Below, in pieces: positions 42,537 through 52,544 of a stretch of DNA of 64,000 nt (its first letter is position 1; each line of letters begins with the position of its first letter). The DNA lies in assembly GCA_029379225.1 (NCBI GenBank), contig JAQYWR010000011.1, forward strand, positions 62,001 through 126,000, written 5' to 3'. Source of the DNA: Nostoc sp. S4 (GTDB taxonomy: Bacteria > Cyanobacteriota > Cyanobacteriia > Cyanobacteriales > Nostocaceae). The notes beneath the pieces were generated by a model that saw only the letters and a program-made list of their open reading frames with translations, was not told the origin of the DNA and did not search any database. A program made the position numbers and the translations under genes.

Positions 42537-43880
42537 TCAAAGTTTGAGATTTTGAAACTTGGTAAACTGTGGATTGAATAAAAGTTTCACAGTACCTGTA
42601 GGCCCGTTACGGTGTTTAGCTATTATCGCTTCTGCAATACCGCGATCGGGAGTATCCGGAGAGTAATATTCATCGCGGTATAACATGATTACTAAATCCG
42701 CGTCTTGTTCGATCGAACCTGATTCTCTCAAATCTGACAACATCGGGCGTTTATTAGTACGTGCTTCCACTCCTCGACTCAACTGAGATAAAGCAATAAC
42801 TGGTACAGATAATTCACGCGCTAAACCTTTGAGTTGACGCGTAATTTTTGACAATTCTTGGACGCGATTATCGCCTGCTCCTTCCATTAATTGCAAGTAA
42901 TCTATTACAACTAATCCTAATTCTGTTCCTTGTTCTGCTTGCAGTCGCCTTGCTTGACTACGCATTTGTGTAACAGTAATATTGGGCGTATCGTCAATAT
43001 AAATCGGCATTTCTGAAAGGATACCAATAGCACGGCTTAGAGGTTCCCATTGTGTTTGGCTAAGACGTCCACTTCGTAGATAACCACTTTCAATTTGCGC
43101 CTCGCTAGCTAATAAACGTTGTGTCAGCTGTTCTTTAGACATTTCCAAACTAAAAACAGCAACTGGTAATTTATAAGCAGCAGCGATATTATGAGCAAGG
43201 TTCAAGCAAAAGGCCGTTTTCCCCATAGATGGTCTGCCAGCGACAATAATCAAATCCGAACGCTGAAAGCCGCTGGTCATGGCATCTAAATCGTAAAATC
43301 CGCAGGGAATTCCAGGTAAAGCGATGCCTTGATTTCTATCTTCAATATCCTGGAAATTATTAATTAGCGTATCAGAAATGTGAACTAAACCTGATTGGGG
43401 ACGCTCTTGAGTAACGCTGAAAACTTTCTGTTCTGCTTGGTCTAAAACAATTGGTAATTCGGTTTCTGTTTCGTAACCGAGATGCACTATTTCATTGCCA
43501 GCTTTAATTAATTGTCGCCGCAGGTATTTTTCCATTACTAACCCTGCTAAGGCGTCAATGTTTACAGCTGACACTGTGCGGTCTACCAAAGTTGCTAATT
43601 TATTTCTGCCACCAATGCGAGCAAGTATTTCATGGTCAGTCAGCCAGCTTGTAACTGAGAGCAAGTCTGTAGGTTTACCTTGTGCGTGTAGCCTGACAGC
43701 AGCCTGATAAATATCTTTGTGAGCGCTAATATAAAAGGCTTCGGGAACAAGGCGATCGCTAACTCGACTAATCGCTTCTGGATCTAGCAAAATACCTCCC
43801 AAAATTGCTTCTTCTGCCTCGATATTTTGGGGTGGTAAGCGATCGCTACCAGACGAGTGAAAACTCAGTTCTTCAGCCAT
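42537..43880 (-). CDS. dnaB: Replicative DNA helicase DnaB
   Basis: The 447-residue DnaB has the N-terminal helical hairpin domain (PPQNIEAEEAILGGILLDPE) and the RecA-like motor with Walker A GRPSMGKTAF, FSLEMSKEQL, Walker B LVVIDYLQLM, the DnaB-typical SQLSRGVEAR and SDLRESGSIEQDADLV. No intein is present, although many cyanobacterial dnaB genes have one. It unwinds DNA at the replication fork and binds primase DnaG. It lies downstream of rplI on the same strand, the conserved rplI-dnaB pairing, with a 124-bp spacer of atctcccc repeats. Confidence 0.97.
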   Translation of the reverse strand: MAEELSFHSSGSDRLPPQNIEAEEAILGGILLDPEAISRVSDRLVPEAFYISAHKDIYQAAVRLHAQGKPTDLLSVTSWLTDHEILARIGGRNKLATLVDRTVSAVNIDALAGLVMEKYLRRQLIKAGNEIVHLGYETETELPIVLDQAEQKVFSVTQERPQSGLVHISDTLINNFQDIEDRNQGIALPGIPCGFYDLDAMTSGFQRSDLIIVAGRPSMGKTAFCLNLAHNIAAAYKLPVAVFSLEMSKEQLTQRLLASEAQIESGYLRSGRLSQTQWEPLSRAIGILSEMPIYIDDTPNITVTQMRSQARRLQAEQGTELGLVVIDYLQLMEGAGDNRVQELSKITRQLKGLARELSVPVIALSQLSRGVEARTNKRPMLSDLRESGSIEQDADLVIMLYRDEYYSPDTPDRGIAEAIIAKHRNGPTGTVKLLFNPQFTKFQNLKL

Positions 43881-44004
43881 AAAACGATTTTAGTTTTGAG
43901 ATTTTGCTAGAGACGCGATTAACCCTTGTCTGTACGGGAGTTAGGAATTAGGAGCTATTTTCCCCATCTCCCTATCTCCCCATCTCGCCATCTCGCAGCG
44001 TAAA

Positions 44005-44463
44005 TTAACTAGCCACTACTTGAATATCAATTTGCGCTGTTACTTCTGAGAACAACTTGATTTCAGCTTGATAAGTACCAAGATGGTTAATATCGGGAAT
44101 GGTAATGCCACGGCGATCTACTTCTTGACCGGTGGCTGCCTTAATTGCATCTGCAACATCTTGAGTCGTAACTGTACCGAAAATAGCTTCGTTTTCACCA
44201 ACTTGCTTGGGAATTGTCAAGCTGACAACTTTTTCTAAAGTTGCTTTTTGCTCAACAGCTTGTTGCTTAAGTTCTAATTGCCGTTGACGTTCTTGCTCGC
44301 GACGGCGTTCTACTTGCTTGAGAATACCAGGAGTAGCATGGATTGCTAATTTCTGGGGAATCAGATAATTACGAGCATAGCCAGGAGCTACTTCCACTAA
44401 GTCGCCAGATTTTCCCAGCTTACTGATATCCTGATTTAAAACTAACTGCACGCGTTTCGCCAT
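44005..44463 (-). CDS. rplI: 50S ribosomal protein L9
   Basis: The 152-residue L9 begins [20 protein letters not shown] and shows the N-domain motif [18 protein letters not shown], the long connecting helix rich in Arg/Gln/Glu (residues 45-75), and the C-domain with [18 protein letters not shown] and [15 protein letters not shown]. It binds 23S rRNA near the L1 stalk. It is followed by dnaB, a common bacterial pairing. Confidence 0.97.
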   Translation of the reverse strand: MAKRVQLVLNQDISKLGKSGDLVEVAPGYARNYLIPQKLAIHATPGILKQVERRREQERQRQLELKQQAVEQKATLEKVVSLTIPKQVGENEAIFGTVTTQDVADAIKAATGQEVDRRGITIPDINHLGTYQAEIKLFSEVTAQIDIQVVAS

Positions 44464-44722
44464 CGTTTTTTGTTTTTCCTGTAAGATATTGATTAATTTG
44501 GGTTTTGCCAGAATAGCTTACAACGTCACTGCTATATTCCCAGCGGCTTTGCCTATACCTAAAGCTTACAGATCCTAGCGAAAGGCAGGGGGCGATCGCA
44601 ACTATTCGCGCCAGAAAGTTGAAGAGAATGGGAACCGGGGCAAAGGGGCAGGGGTGCAGGGGAGAAAATCTTCCCCTCTACTCCCTGCTCAAGAGCCTCT
44701 TCCAATGCCTAATGCTGAATAA

Positions 44723-45496
44723 TTAAAAGTTATCTCTCATTTCCCGAATCCGCGCAAAAGTTTGCACGGGCTCGCTCCTGTTTACAGCTGATTGTAATGA
44801 TGGGCGATCCCAACGTAAAAAGGGATTGGTGCGCTTCTCTACTCCCAGCAGTGAGGGTATGGTGGCTTCTCCTCGATGCCGATAAGCTTGGACTTCACCG
44901 AAGTACTTTTGTAAGTCGGTGTTGTCGCCATCTAGACTTAAGGCAAATTTGAGATTTTTTAAAGTGTATTCGTGGGCGCACCAGACGCGCGTATCATCAG
45001 GTAACGAGCGAATTTTGCTTAAAGAGTCTACCATTTGTGTCGGCGTTCCTTCAAACAAGCGACCGCAACCTCCAGAAAACAAGGTATCGCCACAAAATAA
45101 TTCGCCCGTCTCACCAGGTTTTTCGGGGGGAAAGTAGTAGACGATGTGAGCGCGAGTATGTCCGGGAACGAAGATAACTTCAGCTATGCGGTCTGCAAAC
45201 TGCACGCGATCGCCTTCTTGCAAAAACACCTGCTGTCCGGGAATTCTACCACGATCCTCGGCTCCCCCATAAACTATCAATTGCGGGAATTGTTCCATCA
45301 ACCGCTTGTTACCACCCACATGATCGTTATGGTGGTGCGTATTAAAAATCGCTACCAACTGAGCTTTTAGTTCTGCCAGTTTCTTTAATACTGGTTGAGC
45401 CTCCGCCGGATCGACAACAGCGGCGATGTTTTGTTTGGAGTCATATAACAAAAATATGTAGTTGTCTGAGAGCGCTTCCAGACGGATTACCTGCAT
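44723..45496 (-). CDS. gloB: Hydroxyacylglutathione hydrolase (glyoxalase II)
   Basis: The 257-residue metallo-beta-lactamase-fold enzyme splits S-lactoylglutathione to lactate and glutathione, the second step of methylglyoxal detoxification. The binuclear metal motif [10 protein letters not shown], the second His in [13 protein letters not shown], the [18 protein letters not shown] loop and [14 protein letters not shown] are visible, as is the C-terminal glutathione-binding Arg/Lys set ([12 protein letters not shown]). A G-rich hairpin lies in the 259-bp spacer toward rplI. No operon partner is evident. Confidence 0.94.
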   Translation of the reverse strand: MQVIRLEALSDNYIFLLYDSKQNIAAVVDPAEAQPVLKKLAELKAQLVAIFNTHHHNDHVGGNKRLMEQFPQLIVYGGAEDRGRIPGQQVFLQEGDRVQFADRIAEVIFVPGHTRAHIVYYFPPEKPGETGELFCGDTLFSGGCGRLFEGTPTQMVDSLSKIRSLPDDTRVWCAHEYTLKNLKFALSLDGDNTDLQKYFGEVQAYRHRGEATIPSLLGVEKRTNPFLRWDRPSLQSAVNRSEPVQTFARIREMRDNF

Positions 45497-45897
45497 TACC
45501 TCTGTCTCCCTTACAACATAGATTAGTATTGAGTAGCAATCCTACATTCAACTAAGTAATAGTGCTACCTACACAAGCTACTTCGAGTATTTATACTTGA
45601 TTCATTATAGCTCTAGTGCAATATTAACTATGATAATATACAACCGGGCTTTTCCGGTAATTATACTTAAAAAAAGTCAACTTCAGATGAATTTATCAGT
45701 GAATTTTCTCTGGGAAAAGCTACAAATATAAAGTTAAAGTTAATTTATTATTTTTTTGTGATTAAAAACAATAAATTCTGAGAATTATCTTTGATTAAAT
45801 TTATTCTATTATATTTAAATATAATGAGACTTAGAGTAAATTTTTCTAAATTTTAATCTGTTACTTCAAGCAAAATTCAAAAGTATTAATTAATTTT
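45497..45897. other. AT-rich spacer before the glycosyltransferase operon
   Basis: The 401-bp divergent region between gloB and the first glycosyltransferase gene is strongly AT-rich, with a short ccgggcttttccgg hairpin near 45645-45660. It should contain promoters for both directions. No conserved operator was recognised and no gene is visible. Confidence 0.5.
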
Positions 45898-46740
45898 ATG
45901 CAACGACAAACTAGAGGATTTATTACTATTTTGACTGGACTTTATTCTTTTCAAGATTGTATTCATTTCTTAGCAGCGATTAGAAAGTTTCATCAAGAAC
46001 CAATAATTATTTTAATAGATAGAGTTCCCATAGTTCTCTATCCTTTATTAAAAGCTTTCAAAAATGTAATTTTAAAACCTGCTCCAGCTAATGAAAATAC
46101 TGTTTTAGCATCACGAGAAGCAAAACTGTCTTTATATGCAGCCTCGGAGTTTGATAAAACTATTTATCTAGATTCAGATATTTGCTTGCTTTCTGATATC
46201 AATGATGTATTTGAGTATTTGGATAAATATGATTTGCTATTGACTGAAGATGTGCAGCCTTTGATTATAAAAGCTACAAATTTATTACGTGGTAAGCAAG
46301 AAGAACTTTCACCACATGTCTTATCAATTCTGCAATCTTTAGGGTTTCCTTTACAAGCAGATAGCGTGCAATATAATAGCGGTTTTCTGGCTTTTCGGAA
46401 AACAGAAATAAACAAGCAAGTTTTTGAGGAATTTCAACGTTATTTTGAGATTGTCAAAAATAACCAAGATAAATTGCTTTTAAAAGACCAAGGCGCTTTT
46501 GCTTCGGCGATCGTATCTGTACGCCCTGATATGAAAATACTACCACCTACTTATAATTATCTCAGTAAATGGCAGGAAGCTTATAATGTTGAGGATCGAA
46601 TAAAAGTTCTTCACTGTACCTATCCTTATCGACCTCAGTATGCTAAAAATATTACTCGTTCCTTGTACACCAGAATTTTTGATAGATTGGCTAAAGTCTT
46701 TTTACCAAATCAAGTTACAAATCCCTGGCGCACTAAATAA
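45898..46740 (+). CDS. GT-A-fold glycosyltransferase
   Basis: The 280-residue protein looks like a nucleotide-diphospho-sugar transferase of the GT8-like type: an N-terminal fold with LTGLYSFQDCIHFLAAIRKF, the metal-binding DxD in TIYLDSDICLLSD (about residue 90), a mid-region YNSGFLAFRKTEIN as in GT8 donor or acceptor loops, and KDQGAFASAI. The donor sugar is unknown. It heads a plus-strand operon that continues with a GT4 gene 16 bp on. AT content is high, as is the preceding spacer. Confidence 0.78.
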   Translation: MQRQTRGFITILTGLYSFQDCIHFLAAIRKFHQEPIIILIDRVPIVLYPLLKAFKNVILKPAPANENTVLASREAKLSLYAASEFDKTIYLDSDICLLSDINDVFEYLDKYDLLLTEDVQPLIIKATNLLRGKQEELSPHVLSILQSLGFPLQADSVQYNSGFLAFRKTEINKQVFEEFQRYFEIVKNNQDKLLLKDQGAFASAIVSVRPDMKILPPTYNYLSKWQEAYNVEDRIKVLHCTYPYRPQYAKNITRSLYTRIFDRLAKVFLPNQVTNPWRTK

Positions 46741-46756
46741 GAATCAGTAAAAAATA

Positions 46757-47920
46757 GTGAAAAATTTTTCAAAAATCTCCCTGTTGGTTTCAGATTTATC
46801 GAGTGCAGCTATTTTACGGGCATACTTGATAGCAACAGCCCTAATTAATTTAGGATATGAAGTTGAAATTATGGGGTTTTTATTTGGAAATAACTTATAT
46901 CGAAATTTACCACCAGAGTTAAACGTTTCTAATTTACCGGGTAAAAACTTTCCGGAGTTTTTTGGACAAATCCGCAAATTTTTACCCCAAATAAGCGGAG
47001 ATATAATTTATGCTATCAAACCCCAAATAGCGAGTTTTGGAGTTGCCCTAATCAAAAAAATATTCAGCAAAAAGCCATTAATTTTAGATATAGATGATTG
47101 GGAACTGAGTTGGCACGGTGGCGATAATTGGCGTTATCATTCTGCACCCAAACAATTAGTGAGAGACTTATTGAAACCAGACGGCGCACTTAGAAATCCT
47201 CATCATCCTTTGTATGTAAAATGGATGGAAGGTTTAATAAGTCAAGCTGATGCTGTGACGGTGCATACTAAATTTTTGCAGCAGCGTTTTGGCGGTACAT
47301 TTGTTCCTAATGGGAAAGATACTTCTTTATTCGACCCGGTTCGACATGATGCTGAATCAAGTAGAAGCCGTTATGGTTTATCTGAATATCGCATTTTAAT
47401 GTTTCCTGGTGCGCCAAGACCTTATAAAGGATTAGAAGATGTTCTTATTGCCCTCGATAAAATTAATCAGCCAGACTTGAAATTAGTAATTGTGGGTGGT
47501 AGTCCTTACGATGATTACGATCGCCAACTTCAACAACAATGGGGACGTTGGATTATCAAACTACCAAAGTATCCAGCTGATGTGATGCCTGATTTAGTAG
47601 CAGCCGCTCATATTGTAGTTGTTCCCCAACGAGATACCCCAGAAACTCGCGCACAATTTCCTCTGAAGTTGACAGATGGCATGGCAATGGCTAAACCTGT
47701 ATTATCAACACGCATTGGAGATATTCCCCAAATTTTAGGTAATACTGGTTATCTAGTTGAGCCTGCTTGTCCCGAACAACTTGCTGAACAAATTCAATTT
47801 ATTTTTCACAATTTAGAATCAGCAAATCAGAAAGGGATTAAGGCAAGAGAAAGATGTGTAGAACACTATAGCATAGAGGCTATGGCTTCTACACTGAAGT
47901 CAGTAATTGCCCAGTTGTGA
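46757..47920 (+). CDS. GT4-family glycosyltransferase
   Basis: The 387-residue protein has the GT-B two-lobe fold of the GT4 family: an N-terminal Rossmann lobe with LILDIDDWELSWHGGDNW in the middle, the linker VPNGKDTSLFDP, and a C-lobe with LMFPGAPRPYKGLEDVLIAL, KLVIVGG and the E-x7-E-like ETRAQFPLKLTDGMAMAKPV. The donor is probably a nucleotide sugar and the product an exopolysaccharide chain. The start is a GTG 16 bp after the previous stop; no nearer ATG gives a full fold. The ABC exporter follows 22 bp downstream. Confidence 0.85.
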   Translation: MKNFSKISLLVSDLSSAAILRAYLIATALINLGYEVEIMGFLFGNNLYRNLPPELNVSNLPGKNFPEFFGQIRKFLPQISGDIIYAIKPQIASFGVALIKKIFSKKPLILDIDDWELSWHGGDNWRYHSAPKQLVRDLLKPDGALRNPHHPLYVKWMEGLISQADAVTVHTKFLQQRFGGTFVPNGKDTSLFDPVRHDAESSRSRYGLSEYRILMFPGAPRPYKGLEDVLIALDKINQPDLKLVIVGGSPYDDYDRQLQQQWGRWIIKLPKYPADVMPDLVAAAHIVVVPQRDTPETRAQFPLKLTDGMAMAKPVLSTRIGDIPQILGNTGYLVEPACPEQLAEQIQFIFHNLESANQKGIKARERCVEHYSIEAMASTLKSVIAQL

Positions 47921-47942
47921 ATCATATTAATAAAAATACCCC

Positions 47943-50291
47943 ATGTCTACCAGAAAACTACTACTAAGATTCGCAAAACCCTATCCAGGTTTGATTCTGC
48001 TAACAATATTGTTAGGATTTTCTGGAGCTTTATTTAATGGGATTAGCACAGCTTTAATTGTGCCAGTGGTTTTAAAAATTGTTGGGCAAGAAGTAGATTT
48101 AACTACTGCGCCTCCCATCCTTAAAAGGATGATATCTCCGTTTGAAAATACTCCAGAAACTTACCGGATAGCAGTAATGGCTGGGGCAATTATCTTAACA
48201 ATTTTTTTAAAAAACTTAGCTACTTATGCCAGCGCCTTAGCATCGAGTTCCCTAACTCGTAAGCTGACATCGGATATGCGAGAAACTGGATTAAAGCTAT
48301 TACTAGAAATTGATATAGATTATTATGCCAAAACCAAGGTTGGTGATTTAATCAACCGCTTGGGTGGAGAAATCGGACGTGCTGCCAGTGCTGTTGGGAG
48401 TACAGTCAAAATAGTTATTTTGGGAATCACAATTTTAGTTTTTGTCGGTTTATTACTGTCAATTTCTTGGCAGTTAACCGTTGCAGCTACGCTTTTGTTG
48501 TCGTTAGTGACATTAGTCAATCAATATGCTATTTCTCGTTCTAAAATTTATGGGAAGCAGCTTAGCGAGATGTCGAAAGCATATTCAATTTCTGTCTTGG
48601 AAACTTTAAACGGGATTCGGTTAGTCAAGGCGACAGGAAATGAAGAAAAAGAATACGAACGGATTAAAAAATTAATCCGCGATCGCGAATTAGCAGATTT
48701 CCGCTCTCAAATTAATTCTGAAGCAATCACACCCATCGGTGAGGTAATGGGTATTACAGCTTTGCTGATGATTGTACTTTTGAGTAAAACTTTCTTTGCT
48801 AATGAAGTTGCTTCGCTTTCTACCGTACTTCTAACATATTTATTAGTACTGTTGCGAGTGTTGCCATTAATTTCTCAGTTAAATACTATTCGCAGTAACT
48901 TTGCTAGTACTGCTGCCAGTGTGGATGTAGCGAACGAGTTTTTAAGCTTGGATAATAAACCATTCATGGGTAATGGTAAACTTCCCTATACAAAATTACA
49001 AGAGGGAGTATCTTTTAATTCTCTGTGCTTTGCTTACCCCGGTCATGAAAAGTTAGTCCTCAAAGATGTAAATTTATATTTACCGCGTGGTACGACTTTA
49101 GCATTAGTAGGCGGTTCTGGTGCCGGAAAATCGACTTTAGCAGACCTTTTACCAAGATTTTACGATCCGGTGGCTGGTGGAATTACTATCGACGACACCG
49201 ATTTACGGGAATTTGATGTGGTATCCCTGCGTAAGCGTATGGGAATTGTCAGTCAAGATACCTTTCTTTTTAATGATTCGGTAAAAAATAACATCGCCTA
49301 CGGATGCCCTGAGGCGACTGAAGATGAAATTATTACAGCAGCTAAACGGGCAAACGCTTATGAATTTATTAGTAAATTACCTCAGGGATTTGACACCTTA
49401 ATTGGCGATCGCGGCGTCATGCTATCTGGTGGACAAAGACAAAGACTAGCGATCGCCCGCGCATTAGTCCAAAATCCGGAAATTTTGATTTTAGATGAAG
49501 CCACCAGTGCTTTGGATACCGTTTCCGAACGCTTAGTCCAAGCTGCACTCGATGAACTCAGCCGCGATCGTACCACCCTCGTAATTGCTCACCGCCTTTC
49601 CACAGTCCAAAAAGCCGACCAAATTGCCGTATTAGATCAAGGACGAGTAGTAGAAGTGGGAACCCATGAAGAACTTTTACAAAAGGGTGGTTACTACTCA
49701 CGCTTGTACTCAATGCAATTTACCGTAGACGCCGAGCGGCTTGTCGTCAGACATGGGCCTAATAATAACTTGATTCAGACAAGAATCCTCAAGGCAATGC
49801 GCCAAAACTCAAAGAAATTCGCTGAACGTCCTGAAGCCATTACCAAACATAATCAAAGCTTGCTCCGCATCTCTCACGAAATTCGCACACAGTTGAACTC
49901 AATGATTGGGTTTCTGCACTTATTACTTGACGATCTCGAAGATGATTCCAAAGAACGGCACGAATTAATTGAAAACTCTTACAAATCAGCTTGGAGAATT
50001 CTCAATACCATTGATATTTTTGAGGATGTTATTAACTTGCAAATCCAGGGGCAACTCATATCCATTTCTGACCAAAATCAGAATATCATCAGCGATTATT
50101 ATCAAACCTTTAATTATATTTCCGTTGAGTTCCGGACTTCTCTTAACCTCATACTTAGTTCTCTCCGCTCTTTAGCCGATTCTTTGATAGATACTCCTCA
50201 AGAACAAAATGGATTAATTAGTGAAAGTTATGAATCTGCTATATATTTACTTGATAATTTAGAAAAATTTGAGGAGAGTATTAAAATCTAA
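47943..50291 (+). CDS. ABC exporter fused to tandem HisKA-like segments
   Basis: Residues 1-330 are six membrane helices of a type I exporter half-transporter; residues 345-590 the ATPase (GGSGAGKST, LSGGQRQRLA, ILDEATSAL, and the H-loop IAHRLS). This is the MsbA/HepA-like layout that flips lipids or glycans. Unusually, a 170-residue C-terminal extension follows. It contains RISHEIRTQLNSMIGFLHLL with His645 at the phospho-acceptor position of a histidine kinase dimerisation domain, and a second copy, YISVEFRTSLNLILSSL, where Val728 replaces His. No HATPase domain is present. The gene lies 22 bp after a GT4 gene and 4 bp before the next GT4 gene. Confidence 0.88.
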   Translation: MSTRKLLLRFAKPYPGLILLTILLGFSGALFNGISTALIVPVVLKIVGQEVDLTTAPPILKRMISPFENTPETYRIAVMAGAIILTIFLKNLATYASALASSSLTRKLTSDMRETGLKLLLEIDIDYYAKTKVGDLINRLGGEIGRAASAVGSTVKIVILGITILVFVGLLLSISWQLTVAATLLLSLVTLVNQYAISRSKIYGKQLSEMSKAYSISVLETLNGIRLVKATGNEEKEYERIKKLIRDRELADFRSQINSEAITPIGEVMGITALLMIVLLSKTFFANEVASLSTVLLTYLLVLLRVLPLISQLNTIRSNFASTAASVDVANEFLSLDNKPFMGNGKLPYTKLQEGVSFNSLCFAYPGHEKLVLKDVNLYLPRGTTLALVGGSGAGKSTLADLLPRFYDPVAGGITIDDTDLREFDVVSLRKRMGIVSQDTFLFNDSVKNNIAYGCPEATEDEIITAAKRANAYEFISKLPQGFDTLIGDRGVMLSGGQRQRLAIARALVQNPEILILDEATSALDTVSERLVQAALDELSRDRTTLVIAHRLSTVQKADQIAVLDQGRVVEVGTHEELLQKGGYYSRLYSMQFTVDAERLVVRHGPNNNLIQTRILKAMRQNSKKFAERPEAITKHNQSLLRISHEIRTQLNSMIGFLHLLLDDLEDDSKERHELIENSYKSAWRILNTIDIFEDVINLQIQGQLISISDQNQNIISDYYQTFNYISVEFRTSLNLILSSLRSLADSLIDTPQEQNGLISESYESAIYLLDNLEKFEESIKI

Positions 50292-50295
50292 CAAT

Positions 50296-51513
50296 ATGAA
50301 AAATCCTACCGCTCAAAAACACTATATTTATTTTATTGGTGAAGAATTGCCTCAGCCTGAGGCTCATTTAGTACAATCTACAAATGCTGCTAACGCCGTC
50401 GCCAACTTAGGTTACTCCACAGTTTTGGTATACCCTGATAAAAAAGTAAAAGTTACTAATCTAATTAATCTAGTACGTCCTTTTCAACCAAGAAAAACAC
50501 CAACAGAACTTATTAAATATTACAACCTGCATGACAAATTAAAAGTTGCTCCCTTACCGATGCCTTGGCCGATTGACCATCTATCCACGAAATTCACAGA
50601 TTCTAACACCATTGCCTGTAAATATTATTTACCCTTTCACATCTTTCCAACTACTAAACTTGTCCACAGTCGCAACTGGAATTTTGTCAAAGCTGCTATC
50701 AAAAATGGTGTTCCAGCAATTTATGAACATCATCATCACGAAGACAAACCATTTGAAGAAGAAATAGTTAATCATCCCCTGTTACAAATTGCCGTCACAG
50801 TTGTAGAAACTATCCGCGAAAGCATGATCAAAAATGGGATGCCACCAGAAAAAGTGATTAGGCTGCATAACGGTTTTAATCGCTTATTTATGGAAAGACA
50901 ACCAGAAAAAGCAGCAGAATGGCGTCAAAAACTATTGCCAAACGAAAGTCAAAAATTAGTCGTTTATGCGGGAGCTATACAGCAATTTAAAGGTATTGAT
51001 GTCCTAATTGATGTAGCTCAAAAAATGCCAAATGTACAATTCGTTTGTGCAGGGGGAAAATCAACAGAAGTCGAATCCTATCAGCAATTAGTCAAAGAAA
51101 AACAAATTCACAACATTAAATTTTTAGGCTATGTCTTGCATCATGAATTAGCATCTCTGCTACAAGCAGCCGATGTTTTAGCTCATCCTCATTGTTCGGG
51201 AAAAGCCGCAACTTTCACATCTCCCTTAAAACTATTTGACTACTTCGCCTCTGGAACTCCGATTGTCGCTACAGAAATTCCATCATTAATTGAATTTCAG
51301 AATACCCAAGCCATAGCTGCTTGGTGTGAACCAGATAACCCCAGCAAATTTGCTGAAAGTTTGCAGCGAGTCTTAGAAACTCATCCGCGAAAAATAGAAG
51401 GTTATCCAGATAGCATCGAATTTGTCAAACAATTCTCTTGGGAAAATCGAGCCACAAAAATCCTAACTTATGTTGATAAATCTCTACTTCCCCCACTAGA
51501 AAAAGCTACATAA
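50296..51513 (+). CDS. GT4-family glycosyltransferase
   Basis: This 405-residue GT-B enzyme (count from the ATG at 50296) has an N-lobe with SRNWNFVKAAIKNGVPAIYE and HHHHEDKPFEEE, followed by the C-lobe LVVYAGAIQQFKGIDVLID, VQFVCAGGKSTEV, and LAHPHCSGKAATFTSPLKLF as the donor-site Glu-containing region. An upstream GTG-like extension to 50269 would overlap the exporter gene; the ATG 4 bp after the exporter stop is more natural. The next gene is separated by a 68-bp spacer containing a ctctgcgc repeat. Donor and product unknown. Confidence 0.85.
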   Translation: MKNPTAQKHYIYFIGEELPQPEAHLVQSTNAANAVANLGYSTVLVYPDKKVKVTNLINLVRPFQPRKTPTELIKYYNLHDKLKVAPLPMPWPIDHLSTKFTDSNTIACKYYLPFHIFPTTKLVHSRNWNFVKAAIKNGVPAIYEHHHHEDKPFEEEIVNHPLLQIAVTVVETIRESMIKNGMPPEKVIRLHNGFNRLFMERQPEKAAEWRQKLLPNESQKLVVYAGAIQQFKGIDVLIDVAQKMPNVQFVCAGGKSTEVESYQQLVKEKQIHNIKFLGYVLHHELASLLQAADVLAHPHCSGKAATFTSPLKLFDYFASGTPIVATEIPSLIEFQNTQAIAAWCEPDNPSKFAESLQRVLETHPRKIEGYPDSIEFVKQFSWENRATKILTYVDKSLLPPLEKAT

Positions 51514-51524
51514 ACTCCTCATTA

Positions 51525-51553
51525 CTCTCTGCGCCTCTGCGCCTCTGCGTGAA
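51525..51553. repeat. Dispersed 'ctctgcgcctctgcgtga' repeat
   Basis: Four units of (g)cctctgc end in gtgaa, matching the copy at 1925-1955 between the dynamin genes. It interrupts the otherwise compact glycosyltransferase operon. Confidence 0.6.
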
Positions 51554-51581
51554 CTAATAAATCCTTATTTTCAAATTACAA

Positions 51582-52538
51582 ATGACCATCAAAACAGTAG
51601 GCATGATTAGCAGCTATCGAGGTTTAGAAACCAGAGCGGATTGGCTTTGGCAACAAACCCCGCATCAATTTGGGATTTGGGGCAATATACAAATGCAAGC
51701 ACTAGCAGCAAAACCTGATTTTCTGCTAATGTATCAATTTGATTTTCCCAAAGCAGCGCCACAACAATCCTGGTTCGATAGCTTACGCAAACGCCAGAAA
51801 AAATCAGTCGTCAATCTTGATTCTCTATTGCGTGATGTCAACAAAGAACGAATTATTTATTTATTGAGAGAACCACCTTTAGATGAAGTTTTAGAAATTA
51901 CTAATCATAATTATCAACAAGCCCAGAAGTATTGCCGCTACATTTCTGGTCCTGATGATTTTGCCCCGACTCCTGACTATATGCCTGCCATTTGGTATCA
52001 TTCAAATACATTTCAAGATTTGAATGAAATGCCACCACCCCAAAAAGTTGCCCCATGTAGTTGGATTACTTCAGGAATTAACCGTACAGTCAACCATCGC
52101 CAGCGTTTAGACTTTTTACAATCCCTACAATCTAGTGGCATGAAGTTTGATTTGTATGGGCGCAACTTACCAGAATGGACGAAAAAATCGGGAGAATTAG
52201 GTAATAAGTGGTATGGCATGGCATCATATTATTACAATTTAGCAATTGAAAACTATGCTGATAATAATTGGTATGTAAGTGAGAAACTTTGGGATAGTTT
52301 ACTTGCTTGGTGTCTGCCAATTTATTATGGTGGTCCGGCTGCTGATAAATTATTACCGCCCGGTAGTTTTTTAAGATTGCCCAGTTTAGATGAAAAAGGC
52401 ATTGCTTACATCCAAGAAGTGACAGCAACACCTGATGCTTGGTATCAAGCTAAAGATGCGATCGCCGAAGCACGGCAAATCATCTTACACAAATTAAATC
52501 TGCTTAATTGGTTATCAAATTTTGTTGCTCAATATTGA
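51582..52538 (+). CDS. GT10-like (fucosyltransferase family) protein
   Basis: The 318-residue protein has the C-terminal signature of alpha-1,3-fucosyltransferase-like GT10 enzymes: NLAIENYADNNWYVSEKLWD followed by SLLAWCLPIYYGGP and LLPPGSFLRL. The middle has WITSGINRTVNHRQRLDFL and KFDLYGRNLP typical of the nucleotide-binding lobe. The donor is likely GDP-fucose or a related sugar, not proven. ATG start; the next gene follows 6 bp after its stop, so it is part of the same operon as the three tandem GT-A paralogues. Confidence 0.78.
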   Translation: MTIKTVGMISSYRGLETRADWLWQQTPHQFGIWGNIQMQALAAKPDFLLMYQFDFPKAAPQQSWFDSLRKRQKKSVVNLDSLLRDVNKERIIYLLREPPLDEVLEITNHNYQQAQKYCRYISGPDDFAPTPDYMPAIWYHSNTFQDLNEMPPPQKVAPCSWITSGINRTVNHRQRLDFLQSLQSSGMKFDLYGRNLPEWTKKSGELGNKWYGMASYYYNLAIENYADNNWYVSEKLWDSLLAWCLPIYYGGPAADKLLPPGSFLRLPSLDEKGIAYIQEVTATPDAWYQAKDAIAEARQIILHKLNLLNWLSNFVAQY

Positions 52539-52544
52539 TAAATT

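Noticed and set aside
42537-43880. Possible intein in dnaB
   Set aside because: The protein has normal length (447 residues) and uninterrupted Walker A and B, so no intein is present.
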